Source: Actinomycetota bacterium
GTDB taxonomy: Bacteria > Actinomycetota > Actinomycetes > Nanopelagicales > Nanopelagicaceae
Assembly: GCA_947457445.1 (NCBI GenBank)
Contig: CANGVO010000006.1
Coordinates: 1-18,326, forward strand
Direction: 5' to 3'
DNA length: 18,326 nucleotides
Of this stretch, positions 1 through 7,713 are shown piece by piece (position 1 is the first letter of the stretch; each line of letters opens with the position of its first letter). Under the pieces are notes generated by a model. It was not told where the DNA came from and ran no database searches. It was given only the letters and a program-made list of their open reading frames with translations. The position numbers and the translations under genes were made by a program.

Positions 1-350
1 CGAACCGCAGCAGGAGATCCGGCACGCTCTGCCAAGTCAGCGTAAGAGAGAACTTTTCCGGACTTTACTTTACGCATTGCTTTCCATGCTGCCTGAGAAA
101 AAGGTGCTCCGGGTTGGCGGACTGAAATTCCATTAATTGCACTGATATCACCATCGAAGTATCGACTGAGCAATTCGGTGATCACTGGAATTCTATTTAC
201 TTCCTTGAAGCCTTTTGCAAAATCTTCTGCTGAAATGCTGTCTTTAAGCGCCTTAACGTTGGAAAGATTTAGACCTAAGAGGATTTGATCATCAGTCAGC
301 AAATTTAGAACACCTATGGGTGATTTTAATTGGGAGATCAGCAGTGGCAC
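1..350 (-). CDS. ogt: Methylated-DNA--protein-cysteine methyltransferase (partial, C-terminus outside window)
   Basis: The gene reads leftwards and leaves the window at base 1, so only about the first 116 codons are present. I chose GTG at 350-348, which gives MPLLISQLKSPIGVLNL, a normal beginning for an Ogt-type protein. The N-terminal ribonuclease-H-like domain is followed by the start of the DNA-binding methyltransferase domain, with GAPFSQAAWKAMRKV, then GKVLSYADLAERAGSP and AAVR. These match the family pattern GTxFQxxVWxAL, GxxxSYGxLA and PxAxR. The catalytic PCHR cysteine would lie beyond the left edge and cannot be checked. By family, the enzyme moves alkyl groups from O6-alkylguanine or O4-alkylthymine in DNA to its own cysteine. 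It starts 9 nt after the aroG stop on the same strand and probably shares that transcript. Confidence 0.85.
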   Translation of the reverse strand, partial: MPLLISQLKSPIGVLNLLTDDQILLGLNLSNVKALKDSISAEDFAKGFKEVNRIPVITELLSRYFDGDISAINGISVRQPGAPFSQAAWKAMRKVKSGKVLSYADLAERAGSPAAV

Positions 351-359
351 GACGCTAAA

Positions 360-1706
360 TTAGCGATCGCGCAACATTTCAGCAACTAAAAATGCGAGTT
401 CAAGCGACTGCGAATGATTTAAACGTGGGTCGCATGCGCTCTCGTATCTACTGGCTAGATCGGTCTCAGAAATTTGTTCTCCGCCACCCAAACACTCGGT
501 TACATCATCGCCGGTTAACTCGATGTGAATTCCACCTGGATGAGTTCCTAGGCCTTTATGTACCTCAAAGAATCCTTTAACTTCATCCATAACATCATCG
601 AAGCGACGAGTCTTATATCCCGTTGCCGCTTCAAAAGTATTGCCGTGCATCGGATCGCATACCCAGAGTACTTGCGCACCTGATTTTGTTACACCATCGA
701 CTAGCGCTGGCAAGGCTTCACGGATTTTGCCGGCGCCCATGCGAGTTATAAAAGTTAAACGACCTGGTTCACGTTCTGGATCAAGGCGATCTATTAAACG
801 AAGTGCATCATCGACTGTTGACTTAGGTCCGAGCTTTACCCCAATTGGATTGCGAACCTTGGCGGCAAAATCAATGTGAGCTCCGTCGAGTTGGCGAGTA
901 CGTTCGCCAATCCATAGGAAGTGAGCCGAAACATCGTATGGAAGTTGCGTGCGTGAATCGATGCGAGTTAGCGCCTTTTCGTATTCCATGATTAGCGCTT
1001 CGTGGCTGGAGTAGAAATCAACTGACTTAAATGAATCTGGATCTACGCCTGCAGATTTCATGAAATCTAGCGCGCGACCAATTTCGCGGGCCATTTGTTC
1101 GTAACGATCGCCCACAGAAGAATCACGAATAAAGCCCTTGTTCCATTCATGAACCTGGCGAAGGTCTGCAAATCCACCTTGAGTAAATGCGCGAACCAAG
1201 TTAAGAGTTGCTGCTGATGTGTTGTAAACGCGCACCATTCTTTGTGGGTCTGGTGTTCGAGAAGCTTCGGTGAATTCCAGATCATTAACTGCATCTCCGC
1301 GGTATGCCGGAAGAGTTACATCTCCGCGTGTTTCAAAGTCATTTGAGCGAGGCTTTGCAAACTGCCCAGCCATACGACCAACTTTTACAACTGGCAGGCT
1401 TGAGTAATATTGCAATACCGCAGCCATCTGCAAAATCGTCTTGATTCGGTTTCGAATTGAATCAGCAGTTGCAGCCGCGAATGTTTCTGCGCAGTCTCCA
1501 CCCTGTAACCAAAAAGCGCGACCTGCAGCAGCTTCAGCAACCTTGGCTTTTAAATCATCGCATTCACCAGCAAAAACTAATGGTGGAAATGATTTTAATT
1601 CTGCGACCGCTTTCTTTACAGGTTCGCCATCTACGCCACCTGGCCACTGCGGTTGTTGCGCCGCAACGAGCCCAGGCGTGAAGAGGTTCTGCAATGAAGT
1701 AGTCAT
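360..1706 (-). CDS. aroG: 3-deoxy-D-arabino-heptulosonate-7-phosphate (DAHP) synthase, class II
   Basis: Condenses phosphoenolpyruvate with erythrose 4-phosphate, the first step of the shikimate pathway. The 448-residue protein is a class II (plant/actinobacterial) DAHP synthase. It has AAQQPQWP near residues 15-22, QGGDCAET at 68-75 with metal-ligand Cys72, KVGRMAGQFAKPRS at 108-121, then FLWIGERTRQLDGAH, NPIGVKLGP, WVCDPMHGNT and, near the end, HIELTGDDVTECLGGG. Length is close to the mycobacterial enzyme (about 460), with a slightly shorter N-terminus. The ATG at 1706 follows the hexamer TACTCT by exactly 7 nt and has no Shine-Dalgarno sequence, suggesting leaderless transcription. pfkA ends 42 bp upstream, and ogt follows after 9 nt. 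The symbol aroG follows mycobacterial usage; aroF or aroH are also used for this family. Confidence 0.96.
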   Translation of the reverse strand: MTTSLQNLFTPGLVAAQQPQWPGGVDGEPVKKAVAELKSFPPLVFAGECDDLKAKVAEAAAGRAFWLQGGDCAETFAAATADSIRNRIKTILQMAAVLQYYSSLPVVKVGRMAGQFAKPRSNDFETRGDVTLPAYRGDAVNDLEFTEASRTPDPQRMVRVYNTSAATLNLVRAFTQGGFADLRQVHEWNKGFIRDSSVGDRYEQMAREIGRALDFMKSAGVDPDSFKSVDFYSSHEALIMEYEKALTRIDSRTQLPYDVSAHFLWIGERTRQLDGAHIDFAAKVRNPIGVKLGPKSTVDDALRLIDRLDPEREPGRLTFITRMGAGKIREALPALVDGVTKSGAQVLWVCDPMHGNTFEAATGYKTRRFDDVMDEVKGFFEVHKGLGTHPGGIHIELTGDDVTECLGGGEQISETDLASRYESACDPRLNHSQSLELAFLVAEMLRDR

Positions 1707-1713
1707 GGGGATA

Positions 1714-1719
1714 AGAGTA
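1714..1719 (-). promoter_or_regulatory. Putative -10 hexamer (leaderless) of aroG
   Basis: On the minus strand TACTCT is followed by 7 nt and then the aroG ATG. The TANNNT form and spacing put the transcript start at or next to the start codon. No good -35 element is visible. Similar placements precede six other genes here. Confidence 0.55.
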
Positions 1720-1748
1720 GTTTGCTCAGATAGTTTCTCGAGTGAGAA

Positions 1749-2774
1749 TTATCCGAAGAAGATCTCTGACTCCTTGTAACGCTCGATTGGGACAGTTTTT
1801 AGCTTCTCAGTGGCTGTAGCCAATGGGACGCGAACAATATCTGTGCCGTGAAGAGCAACCATCTTGCCCCAGTCACCCTCAGATGCGGCAGTAATTGCCT
1901 GCAAGCCAAAGCGAGTAGCGAGTACGCGGTCAAACGCTGTTGGAGTTCCGCCTCGTTGAATATGTCCAAGAACTGATGTGCGGGCTTCTTTGCCGGTCTT
2001 TTCTTCGATCTGCTTAGCAAGCCATTCGCCGATTCCAGAAAGTTTTACGTGACCAAAGGCATCAAGTTCTGAATCCTTAGTGATCATGTCGCCATCTTGT
2101 GGAATCGCACCCTCGGCAATAACAATGATTGGCGCGTAGCTGCTCTTAAAGCGTGATTCAACCCATTCGCAAACTTTGTCTACAGAGAATTTAACTTCTG
2201 GGATCAAAATACATGCTGCGCCACCTGCAATACCTGAGTGAAGGGCGATCCATCCTGCATGGCGGCCCATCACTTCAACGATCAGTGCGCGGTGATGCGA
2301 TTCGGCAGTTGTGTGCAGGCGATCGATTGCCTCAACTGCAATGTTTACAGACGTATCAAAACCAAATGTGTAATCAGTGTTGTTGAGATCGTTATCGATT
2401 GTCTTTGGAACGCCAATAACTTTTACGCCAAGAGCGTCTAGTTTTGTAGCAACGCCAAGGGTGTCTTCGCCACCGATTGCGATCAAGGCGTCGACACCTT
2501 GATCCGCCAGATTCTGCTTGATTCGCTCTACGCCATTTTCAATCTTAAAAGGGTTGGTGCGAGATGAACCAAGAATGGTTCCGCCGCGAGGCAAAATGCC
2601 ACGGGTTGTCTCCAGGGTTAACTCCATTGTGTAGTTTTCCAGCGGGCCTTTCCAGCCATCGCGGAAGCCAATGAATTCGTGGCCATATTCCTTTACGCCT
2701 TTACGAACAACTGCGCGGATGACCGCGTTAAGACCAGGGCAATCTCCGCCACCTGTTAGGACGCCAATACGCAT
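1749..2774 (-). CDS. pfkA: 6-phosphofructokinase, PPi-dependent type
   Basis: Interconverts fructose 6-phosphate and fructose 1,6-bisphosphate in glycolysis. The 341-residue protein has the PfkA fold: TGGGDCPGLNAVIR at 7-20, GGEDTLG at 101-107, PKTIDND at 123-129 with catalytic Asp127, MGRHAGWIA, PE, EGA, and LGHIQRGGTPTAFDR near residue 270. Residue 104 is Asp and residue 124 is Lys. ATP enzymes typically have Gly at both positions; the Asp/Lys pair marks pyrophosphate-dependent actinobacterial enzymes such as that of Amycolatopsis methanolica. The PPi reaction is reversible and can serve gluconeogenesis. A GGAG sequence lies 5 nt before the ATG at 2774, so unlike its neighbours it looks SD-initiated. 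It is divergent from xylB across a 98-bp gap and upstream of aroG, which supplies the aromatic branch. Donor assignment is inferred from residues, not tested. Confidence 0.95.
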   Translation of the reverse strand: MRIGVLTGGGDCPGLNAVIRAVVRKGVKEYGHEFIGFRDGWKGPLENYTMELTLETTRGILPRGGTILGSSRTNPFKIENGVERIKQNLADQGVDALIAIGGEDTLGVATKLDALGVKVIGVPKTIDNDLNNTDYTFGFDTSVNIAVEAIDRLHTTAESHHRALIVEVMGRHAGWIALHSGIAGGAACILIPEVKFSVDKVCEWVESRFKSSYAPIIVIAEGAIPQDGDMITKDSELDAFGHVKLSGIGEWLAKQIEEKTGKEARTSVLGHIQRGGTPTAFDRVLATRFGLQAITAASEGDWGKMVALHGTDIVRVPLATATEKLKTVPIERYKESEIFFG

Positions 2775-2779
2775 GAAAA

Positions 2780-2783
2780 CTCC
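2780..2783 (-). promoter_or_regulatory. Shine-Dalgarno site of pfkA
   Basis: On the minus strand CTGGAG stands before the start, with its GGAG core 5 nt from the ATG. It supports the chosen start and contrasts with neighbouring genes that appear leaderless. Confidence 0.55.
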
Positions 2784-2838
2784 AGTTCGAAAATTTAAAT
2801 TGTCTAAGCCAAAACGAAATAAGACTTAAGAAAAAGTG

Positions 2839-2850
2839 GTCAACGTTGAC
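2839..2850. promoter_or_regulatory. Palindromic operator candidate before xylB
   Basis: GTCAACGTTGAC is a perfect 12-bp palindrome with a central CG step, the layout typical of LacI-family operators. If transcription starts at the xylB ATG (2873), it covers about -34 to -23, where a repressor would block RNA polymerase. It lies in the gap shared with divergent pfkA, so it could affect both genes. No regulator gene is in the window. Confidence 0.6.
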
Positions 2851-2860
2851 AGGCACAGTC

Positions 2861-2866
2861 TAACCT
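2861..2866 (+). promoter_or_regulatory. Putative -10 hexamer (leaderless) of xylB
   Basis: TAACCT ends 6 nt before the xylB ATG at 2873. No purine-rich ribosome-binding site lies between them. TTGACA occurs at 2846-2851 but only 9 nt upstream, too close to be its -35; it is half of the palindrome at 2839-2850. Confidence 0.5.
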
Positions 2867-2872
2867 CTACCC

Positions 2873-4297
2873 ATGGCTAATCGAAAACTCATCGCGGGCG
2901 TGGATTCATCTACTCAATCTTGCAAGGTGGTTATTCGAGATGCCGCTACTGGCCAGTTAGTTCGCGAAGGACGTGCCAGCCACCCCGATGGAACTGAAGT
3001 TGCACCAGCGCACTGGGTTACCGCTTTAGACCAAGCGATCGCAGGCGCTGGTGGTTTAGAAGATGTTGCCGCAATCTCAATCGGTGGACAGCAACATGGC
3101 ATGGTTGCCCTGGATGAATCTGGTCAAGTTATTCGAGATGCTCTGCTTTGGAATGACACAAGATCTGCAGACGCGGCATCAGATTTAAATAAAGAATTAG
3201 GTGGCGATGTTGAAATCGCTAAGCAAGTTGGTTCAGTTTTGGTTGCATCTTTTACTGCGACAAAATTACGTTGGTTGGCCGATCATGAAAAAGCGAATGC
3301 AGAAAAAGTTACTGGAGTTGCTCTTCCCCACGATTGGTTGTCCTGGCAATTACAACATAACAAGGGATCGTCGCTAGATTTTGGCAAGCTCTTTTCGGAT
3401 CGCAGCGAAGCATCAGGAACCGGTTATTTCGATCCGTCTACTTCACAATATCGCCGAGACATTTTGGCGCGTGCGCTTCGCACAGAACGAGAAATTAATT
3501 TGCCAAAAATAATCAGTCCGGCAGAATTTGGTGGAACAACTCCATCTGGAATCCCAATCGCGCCTGGCGCTGGCGACAACGCTGCCGCCGCTCTTGGTAT
3601 TCAAGCCGAATCTGGTGATGTTGTTGTATCACTTGGAACTAGTGGAACAGCCTTTGCTGTCTCAGAGACTGCAACTCACGATGCATCCGGTCAAGTCGCC
3701 GGTTTTGCCGATGCAACTGGACGTTTCTTACCTCTTGTTTGCACATTAAATGCTGCTCGGATACTTGATGCTGCAACCCGCGTTCTTGGAAAAACTCATG
3801 ACGAAGTAGGCGCACTCGCACTCAGCGCCAAGCCCGGCGCTAATGGTCTTTCTTTGTTGCCCTACTTTGAAGGAGAACGTACTCCCAATCGCCCAACCGC
3901 AACCGGCGTATTTAGCGGAATGAATCTGAACAACTCAAACCCTTCAGATATCGCACGCGCCATGGTTGAAGGAATGCTTTGCGGATTAGTGGATGCCGTA
4001 GATGCGTTGGAAAAATTAGGCGTTAATGTAAAAAGGATCATATTAATTGGCGGGGCGGCGAAGAATCCGGCGGTTTCACAGATTGCCGCAGCGCTCTTTG
4101 GTCGCGAAGTATTAGTGCCACCGGTTGGTGAATATGTTGCTAATGGCGCTGCACGTCAAGCCGCATGGGCGTTACTCGGAGGAAGCTCTGCTCCAACTTG
4201 GGACCTCGGAACTATTGAAAAAGTTAATTCAAATCCAACACCAGAAGTAGTAGAGCGTTATCGCACTCTGCGCGACAGAACTGAAGGTTGGAAATAA
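2873..4297 (+). CDS. xylB: Xylulokinase (FGGY family)
   Basis: Phosphorylates D-xylulose with ATP to xylulose 5-phosphate, feeding the pentose phosphate pathway. The 474 residues span two FGGY domains. Visible motifs are [10 protein letters not shown] at 9-18 (phosphate binding, Asp11), GGQQHGMV at 71-78 and LWNDTRS at 92-98 (substrate pocket), HDWLSWQL, and [13 protein letters not shown] with catalytic Asp235. [13 protein letters not shown] and, in the C-terminal nucleotide domain, [10 protein letters not shown] follow. Length matches the family (about 480). The ATG follows TAACCT by 6 nt and a palindromic operator candidate covers the -35 region, so sugar-dependent repression is likely. Its stop overlaps the start of the downstream esterase (TAATG). 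No xylose isomerase or transporter is adjacent, so the natural substrate could be another ketose; xylulokinase remains the best call. Confidence 0.9.
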   Translation: MANRKLIAGVDSSTQSCKVVIRDAATGQLVREGRASHPDGTEVAPAHWVTALDQAIAGAGGLEDVAAISIGGQQHGMVALDESGQVIRDALLWNDTRSADAASDLNKELGGDVEIAKQVGSVLVASFTATKLRWLADHEKANAEKVTGVALPHDWLSWQLQHNKGSSLDFGKLFSDRSEASGTGYFDPSTSQYRRDILARALRTEREINLPKIISPAEFGGTTPSGIPIAPGAGDNAAAALGIQAESGDVVVSLGTSGTAFAVSETATHDASGQVAGFADATGRFLPLVCTLNAARILDAATRVLGKTHDEVGALALSAKPGANGLSLLPYFEGERTPNRPTATGVFSGMNLNNSNPSDIARAMVEGMLCGLVDAVDALEKLGVNVKRIILIGGAAKNPAVSQIAAALFGREVLVPPVGEYVANGAARQAAWALLGGSSAPTWDLGTIEKVNSNPTPEVVERYRTLRDRTEGWK

Positions 4298-5226
4298 TGA
4301 CACTCGCACCGGAAATAGTTAAGCAACTAAGTGACCAAAAAGCTGCCGCTCTCCCCCAGGTTTGGGAAGTTCCAATCTCTGTTATCCGTGAGCAAACTCA
4401 AGCTCGAGTTAGTTTTGCAGGACCAGCCGAAACAATACTTTCGGTTGTAAATCGCTTCATTCCTGGACCAACAGCAGACCTTCCAATTCGTATCTATCGC
4501 CCAACCTCAGATAGGAAATCTCCCGCCTTAATTTATTTTCATGGCGGCGGATGGGCGCTTAATTTTCTAGATATCTACGATGCAGCGCTGCATCGGTTGG
4601 CCAATCAAAGTGGTTCCGTAATAATTAGTGTCAACTACCAAAAGGCGCCCGAGCATCCCTTTCCAACCCCATTTGATGATTGTTTTGCGACCTTGCAATA
4701 TGTGAAGAGCCACGCTGATGAATTTGGGATTGATGCAAACTTAATCGGCGTCGCTGGCGATAGCGCCGGTGGGAATTTAGCCGCTGCGGTTGCCCTCAAA
4801 GCCAGAGATTTACAGATTAAAATCGCCTATCAATTGCTTGTATATCCGTGCGCTGCCCGAGATTTCACTACTCGGTCATACATTGAATATGCAACCGAAT
4901 ATGGGCTAACTACTCAGGCGATGCAATGGTTCTGGAATTTGTATTTGCAAGGAACAGATTTTGACCAAAATCCATATGCAGTACCCGCAACCGCTAAGAC
5001 TTTTAGAGACTTGGCTCCAGCGATAATCATCACTGCGCAATACGACCCGCTGATTTCTGACTCTGAGATTTACTTTAAGAAATTAGAATCTGATGGCGTA
5101 AAGGTGGCGTATCGAGAATTTCCCGGAATGATTCATGGGTTCTTTGCAAATGTTGCGGCAACTCCAAGTTCTCCCGAAGCTATTGATTACTGCGCAACTG
5201 AGATAAAGAAGTTAACTAAACAGTAA
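4297..5226 (+). CDS. Alpha/beta hydrolase, hormone-sensitive-lipase-like esterase
   Basis: A 309-residue esterase of the HSL (bacterial family IV) group, likely a cytoplasmic carboxylesterase; I see no signal peptide. From the ATG at 4297, the oxyanion-hole motif HGGGW begins at His82, GDSAGG has nucleophile Ser156, YDPLISDSE provides acid Asp250, and MIHGFF provides His280, so the triad is complete. A TTG nine bases earlier would add MEI, but the ATG overlapping the xylB stop as TAATG is better and has a GGAAA stretch just upstream. This overlap means translational coupling to xylB, hinting at action on an esterified sugar or plant-derived ester. That substrate idea is inference only. The 3' end overlaps the convergent glgC by 11 bp. 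Confidence 0.88.
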   Translation: MTLAPEIVKQLSDQKAAALPQVWEVPISVIREQTQARVSFAGPAETILSVVNRFIPGPTADLPIRIYRPTSDRKSPALIYFHGGGWALNFLDIYDAALHRLANQSGSVIISVNYQKAPEHPFPTPFDDCFATLQYVKSHADEFGIDANLIGVAGDSAGGNLAAAVALKARDLQIKIAYQLLVYPCAARDFTTRSYIEYATEYGLTTQAMQWFWNLYLQGTDFDQNPYAVPATAKTFRDLAPAIIITAQYDPLISDSEIYFKKLESDGVKVAYREFPGMIHGFFANVAATPSSPEAIDYCATEIKKLTKQ

Positions 5227-6439
5227 CTCGGACGCCTTTACCAACAACGACAACGCCAGCATCTGAAACAGTAAAGCGCTCTCGGTCACGTTGTAGATCA
5301 ACGCCTATTTGTGCGCCTGGATCAACAATCACGTTCTTATCCAATATGGCATTACGGATTACAGAACGCTCACCAATTTTCACAGATGGCATCAATACCG
5401 AACCATCTACGAATGCTCCTGCACCCACGTGAACGTCATATGAAGTAACCGTGCGATTAATGTGACCACCTGCAATGATCGAACCAGCACCCACAATCGA
5501 ATCTTGCGCTATACCGCTCTCGCTAAATTTGGCGGGTGGAAATGAAGGTGGGTTGGTTAGCAGTGGCCATTCGCGGTTGTACAAATTGAAAATTGGATGA
5601 ATCGAAACTAAATCCATATGTGCGTCGTAATATGCATCGATAGAACCAACATCACGCCAATAACCTTTATCGCGTGAAGTCTCGCCCGGGACGATGTTAT
5701 TTGCAAAATCATAAACTTTGGCAAGCCCGTTGTTGGTTAGCATGGGAATAATATTTCCACCCAGGTCGTGACGACTTTCCGGATCCTCTGAGTCCAAAAT
5801 CAGCGCTTCTTCCATTACATCTCTTTTAAAGATGTAGTTGCCCATAGAAACTAAAGATAAATCGGGATGACCTGGCATTGCTGGTGGGTCTGACGGCTTT
5901 TCATGAAAAGCTTTAATCGTTACTCCATCTTCGGCTAATTCAATAACGCCAAAATCATGGGCCTCTGCCCGTGGCATACGAATTGCCGCAACAGTCACGC
6001 CGGCCCCTGTATTCAAATGCTCTTCAAACATCTGGTCAGGATCCATTCGGTACACGTGGTCTGCACCAAAAACTAATATGTGGTTTGGGTTTTCATCTTG
6101 GATTAAATTGAAATTCTGCAAAATTGCATCGGCGCTACCGGTGTACCAACGAGGACCTAAACGTTGTTGCGCGGGAACTGGCGTAATGTAATTTCCGAGC
6201 AGCGTGCTCATTCGCCATGTTGTGGTGATATGTCGATCTAGCGAGTGGGACTTATATTGCGTGAGTACTGCAATCTTTCGCATCTCAGCATTTACTAAAT
6301 TTGATAGAACAAAATCGATCAAGCGGTATGAGCCACCGAACGGAACAGCTGGCTTTGCACGATCGGCGGTTAGCGGCATTAACCGCTTGCCTTCACCTCC
6401 GGCCAACACAATTCCTAGTGGGCGCTCTCTCCGCTTCAT
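5216..6439 (-). CDS. glgC: Glucose-1-phosphate adenylyltransferase (ADP-glucose pyrophosphorylase)
   Basis: Makes ADP-glucose from ATP and glucose 1-phosphate, the committing step of glycogen synthesis. The 407-residue protein begins with the nucleotidyltransferase signature [13 protein letters not shown] (GGEGKRL at 14-20), then [30 protein letters not shown] (metal-binding Asp) and [13 protein letters not shown] (glucose-1-phosphate-binding Lys). A C-terminal left-handed beta-helix of hexad-like repeats includes [23 protein letters not shown] and [11 protein letters not shown]. Length is as expected (about 405-430). It diverges from glgM across 71 bp, each gene with its own -10-like hexamer. 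The ATG at 6439 follows TAGATT by 6 nt. Its stop lies inside the end of the convergent esterase gene. Confidence 0.96.
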   Translation of the reverse strand: MKRRERPLGIVLAGGEGKRLMPLTADRAKPAVPFGGSYRLIDFVLSNLVNAEMRKIAVLTQYKSHSLDRHITTTWRMSTLLGNYITPVPAQQRLGPRWYTGSADAILQNFNLIQDENPNHILVFGADHVYRMDPDQMFEEHLNTGAGVTVAAIRMPRAEAHDFGVIELAEDGVTIKAFHEKPSDPPAMPGHPDLSLVSMGNYIFKRDVMEEALILDSEDPESRHDLGGNIIPMLTNNGLAKVYDFANNIVPGETSRDKGYWRDVGSIDAYYDAHMDLVSIHPIFNLYNREWPLLTNPPSFPPAKFSESGIAQDSIVGAGSIIAGGHINRTVTSYDVHVGAGAFVDGSVLMPSVKIGERSVIRNAILDKNVIVDPGAQIGVDLQRDRERFTVSDAGVVVVGKGVRVTV

Positions 6440-6445
6440 ACTGTA

Positions 6446-6451
6446 AATCTA
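6446..6451 (-). promoter_or_regulatory. Putative -10 hexamer (leaderless) of glgC
   Basis: On the minus strand TAGATT ends 6 nt before the glgC ATG. No Shine-Dalgarno sequence is visible. The matching glgM element on the other strand begins 46 bp away, so the two promoters share one short control region. Confidence 0.5.
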
Positions 6452-6497
6452 CTCGTGATAGAGCCAACGCGACAGTAGCAATTCTTACTTCGTGGTT

Positions 6498-6503
6498 TAG
6501 GCT
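6498..6503 (+). promoter_or_regulatory. Putative -10 hexamer (leaderless) of glgM
   Basis: TAGGCT ends 7 nt before the ATG at 6511, with no ribosome-binding site between. GGCTCT at 6500-6505 is the inverted copy of AGAGCC at 6460-6465, a spaced 6-bp repeat that may be coincidental. Confidence 0.5.
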
Positions 6504-6510
6504 CTGACCC

Positions 6511-7677
6511 ATGAGCAGCGAACTCAAGATAGGCATCGTTACCAAAGAGTGGCCACCTCAGGTTTATGGTGGAGCGGGCGTCCATGTAGTGCAATTAACG
6601 CAAGCCCTTCGCAACCTTCAAGGGTTAGCTGTCGAAGTTCATTGTTTCGGTGGCGCGCGCAGTGATGGAGCTTTTGGATATGAAACACCTATCGAATTTG
6701 CATCTGCCAATCCGGCGCTACAGGCCATCGCCACAGATTTTGCGATTGCAAATAATTTGGCCAACGTTGATCTAGTTCACTCTCACACTTGGTATGCCAA
6801 TATGGCTGGGCATACCGCTTCACTGCTTTATGGAATTCCGCATATCGTCAGCGCACATTCCCTAGAACCGCTTCGTCCTTGGAAGGCTGATCAATTAGGT
6901 GGTGGGTATCAAATTTCTTCGTGGGCCGAAAAAACCGCCTATGAAAGTGCAGCAGCAATCATTTCTGTTAGCGATGGCATGCGTGCTGATGTACTAGCTG
7001 CTTATCCAAGTGTTGACCCAACCAAAGTTCACACAATTCGAAATGGCGTAGACGTTACTAAATTTGCGCCTAACGCTGATGCTTCAGTTCTTGCTAAATA
7101 TGGGATCACTGGTCGATACGCAACTTTTGTTGGGCGAATTACTCGCCAAAAAGGTTTGGCACATTTGTTGCGAGCGTGGAAGTCAGTACCGTCAGAGTAT
7201 GGATTGGTACTTTGCGCAGGGAGTCCAGATGAAGAAGGAATTGGTGCTGAGGTCGCCGAACTAATTGCTGATCTTCAGAAAACGCGTAAAAACATCTGGT
7301 GGATAAAAGATATGTTGGTTCACCAAGAGTTAACTGCTGTCTTAACCCAGGCTGATCTATTTCTCTGCCCTTCAATATACGAACCACTTGGGATTGTTAA
7401 TTTAGAAGCTATGGGTTGCCAGACTGCCGTACTTGCATCACGCGTTGGTGGTATTCCAGAAGTAGTTGAGCACCTAAAAACTGGAGAATTAGTTGATTAT
7501 TCATCCGATCACGGCAAATTCGAGGGTGATTTAAGTGAAGCGATCACCAGATTAATGTCCGATCCCCACTTACTAACTCAATACGGAATATCTGGACGAG
7601 AGCGTGCAACAACTCATTTTGGCTGGGATGCTGTTGCACAGGCTACTATTGCGCTCTATCGCAGCGTGCTGCGTTAA
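6511..7677 (+). CDS. glgM: GT4 glycogen/maltosyl synthase (GlgM/actinobacterial GlgA type)
   Basis: A 388-residue GT-B glycosyltransferase. The N-terminal domain has KEWPPQVYGGAGVHV (residues about 12-26) and DLVHSHTWYANMAG. The C-terminal GT4 domain has FVGRITRQKGLAHLL and IYEPLGIVNLEAMG, whose E-x7-E pair is Glu291/Glu299. Actinobacterial proteins of this short type, often labelled glgA, have been shown in mycobacteria to make maltose 1-phosphate from ADP-glucose and glucose 1-phosphate (GlgM), which GlgE then uses for alpha-glucan. Classical GlgA is longer (about 480) and belongs to GT5. Divergent glgC supplies its ADP-glucose. glgE and glgB are not in the window, so GlgM versus glycogen synthase cannot be decided here. 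The ATG follows TAGGCT by 7 nt. Confidence 0.85.
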   Translation: MSSELKIGIVTKEWPPQVYGGAGVHVVQLTQALRNLQGLAVEVHCFGGARSDGAFGYETPIEFASANPALQAIATDFAIANNLANVDLVHSHTWYANMAGHTASLLYGIPHIVSAHSLEPLRPWKADQLGGGYQISSWAEKTAYESAAAIISVSDGMRADVLAAYPSVDPTKVHTIRNGVDVTKFAPNADASVLAKYGITGRYATFVGRITRQKGLAHLLRAWKSVPSEYGLVLCAGSPDEEGIGAEVAELIADLQKTRKNIWWIKDMLVHQELTAVLTQADLFLCPSIYEPLGIVNLEAMGCQTAVLASRVGGIPEVVEHLKTGELVDYSSDHGKFEGDLSEAITRLMSDPHLLTQYGISGRERATTHFGWDAVAQATIALYRSVLR

Positions 7678-7713
7678 TCACTTTCTTTCTCGAGCACTGG
7701 AGCATTTCCAATA

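Noticed and set aside
353..365. Palindrome CGCTAA-A-TTAGCG at the aroG/ogt junction as an operator or terminator
   Set aside because: Half of it is the aroG stop and last codon, it is short, lacks a T-run, and sits inside an apparent operon.
1441..1779. Plus-strand open frame of 112 codons opposite aroG
   Set aside because: It is antisense to well-conserved DAHP synthase sequence, with composition explained by the opposite strand's codon usage.
2846..2851. TTGACA as a consensus -35 box for xylB
   Set aside because: It is only 9 nt from the TAACCT hexamer and no -10 lies 16-18 nt downstream before the ATG; it is better explained as half of the palindrome.
4288..4296. TTG start three codons upstream for the esterase
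   Set aside because: The ATG at 4297 overlaps the xylB stop as TAATG and has a better ribosome-binding context; the TTG only adds three residues inside xylB.
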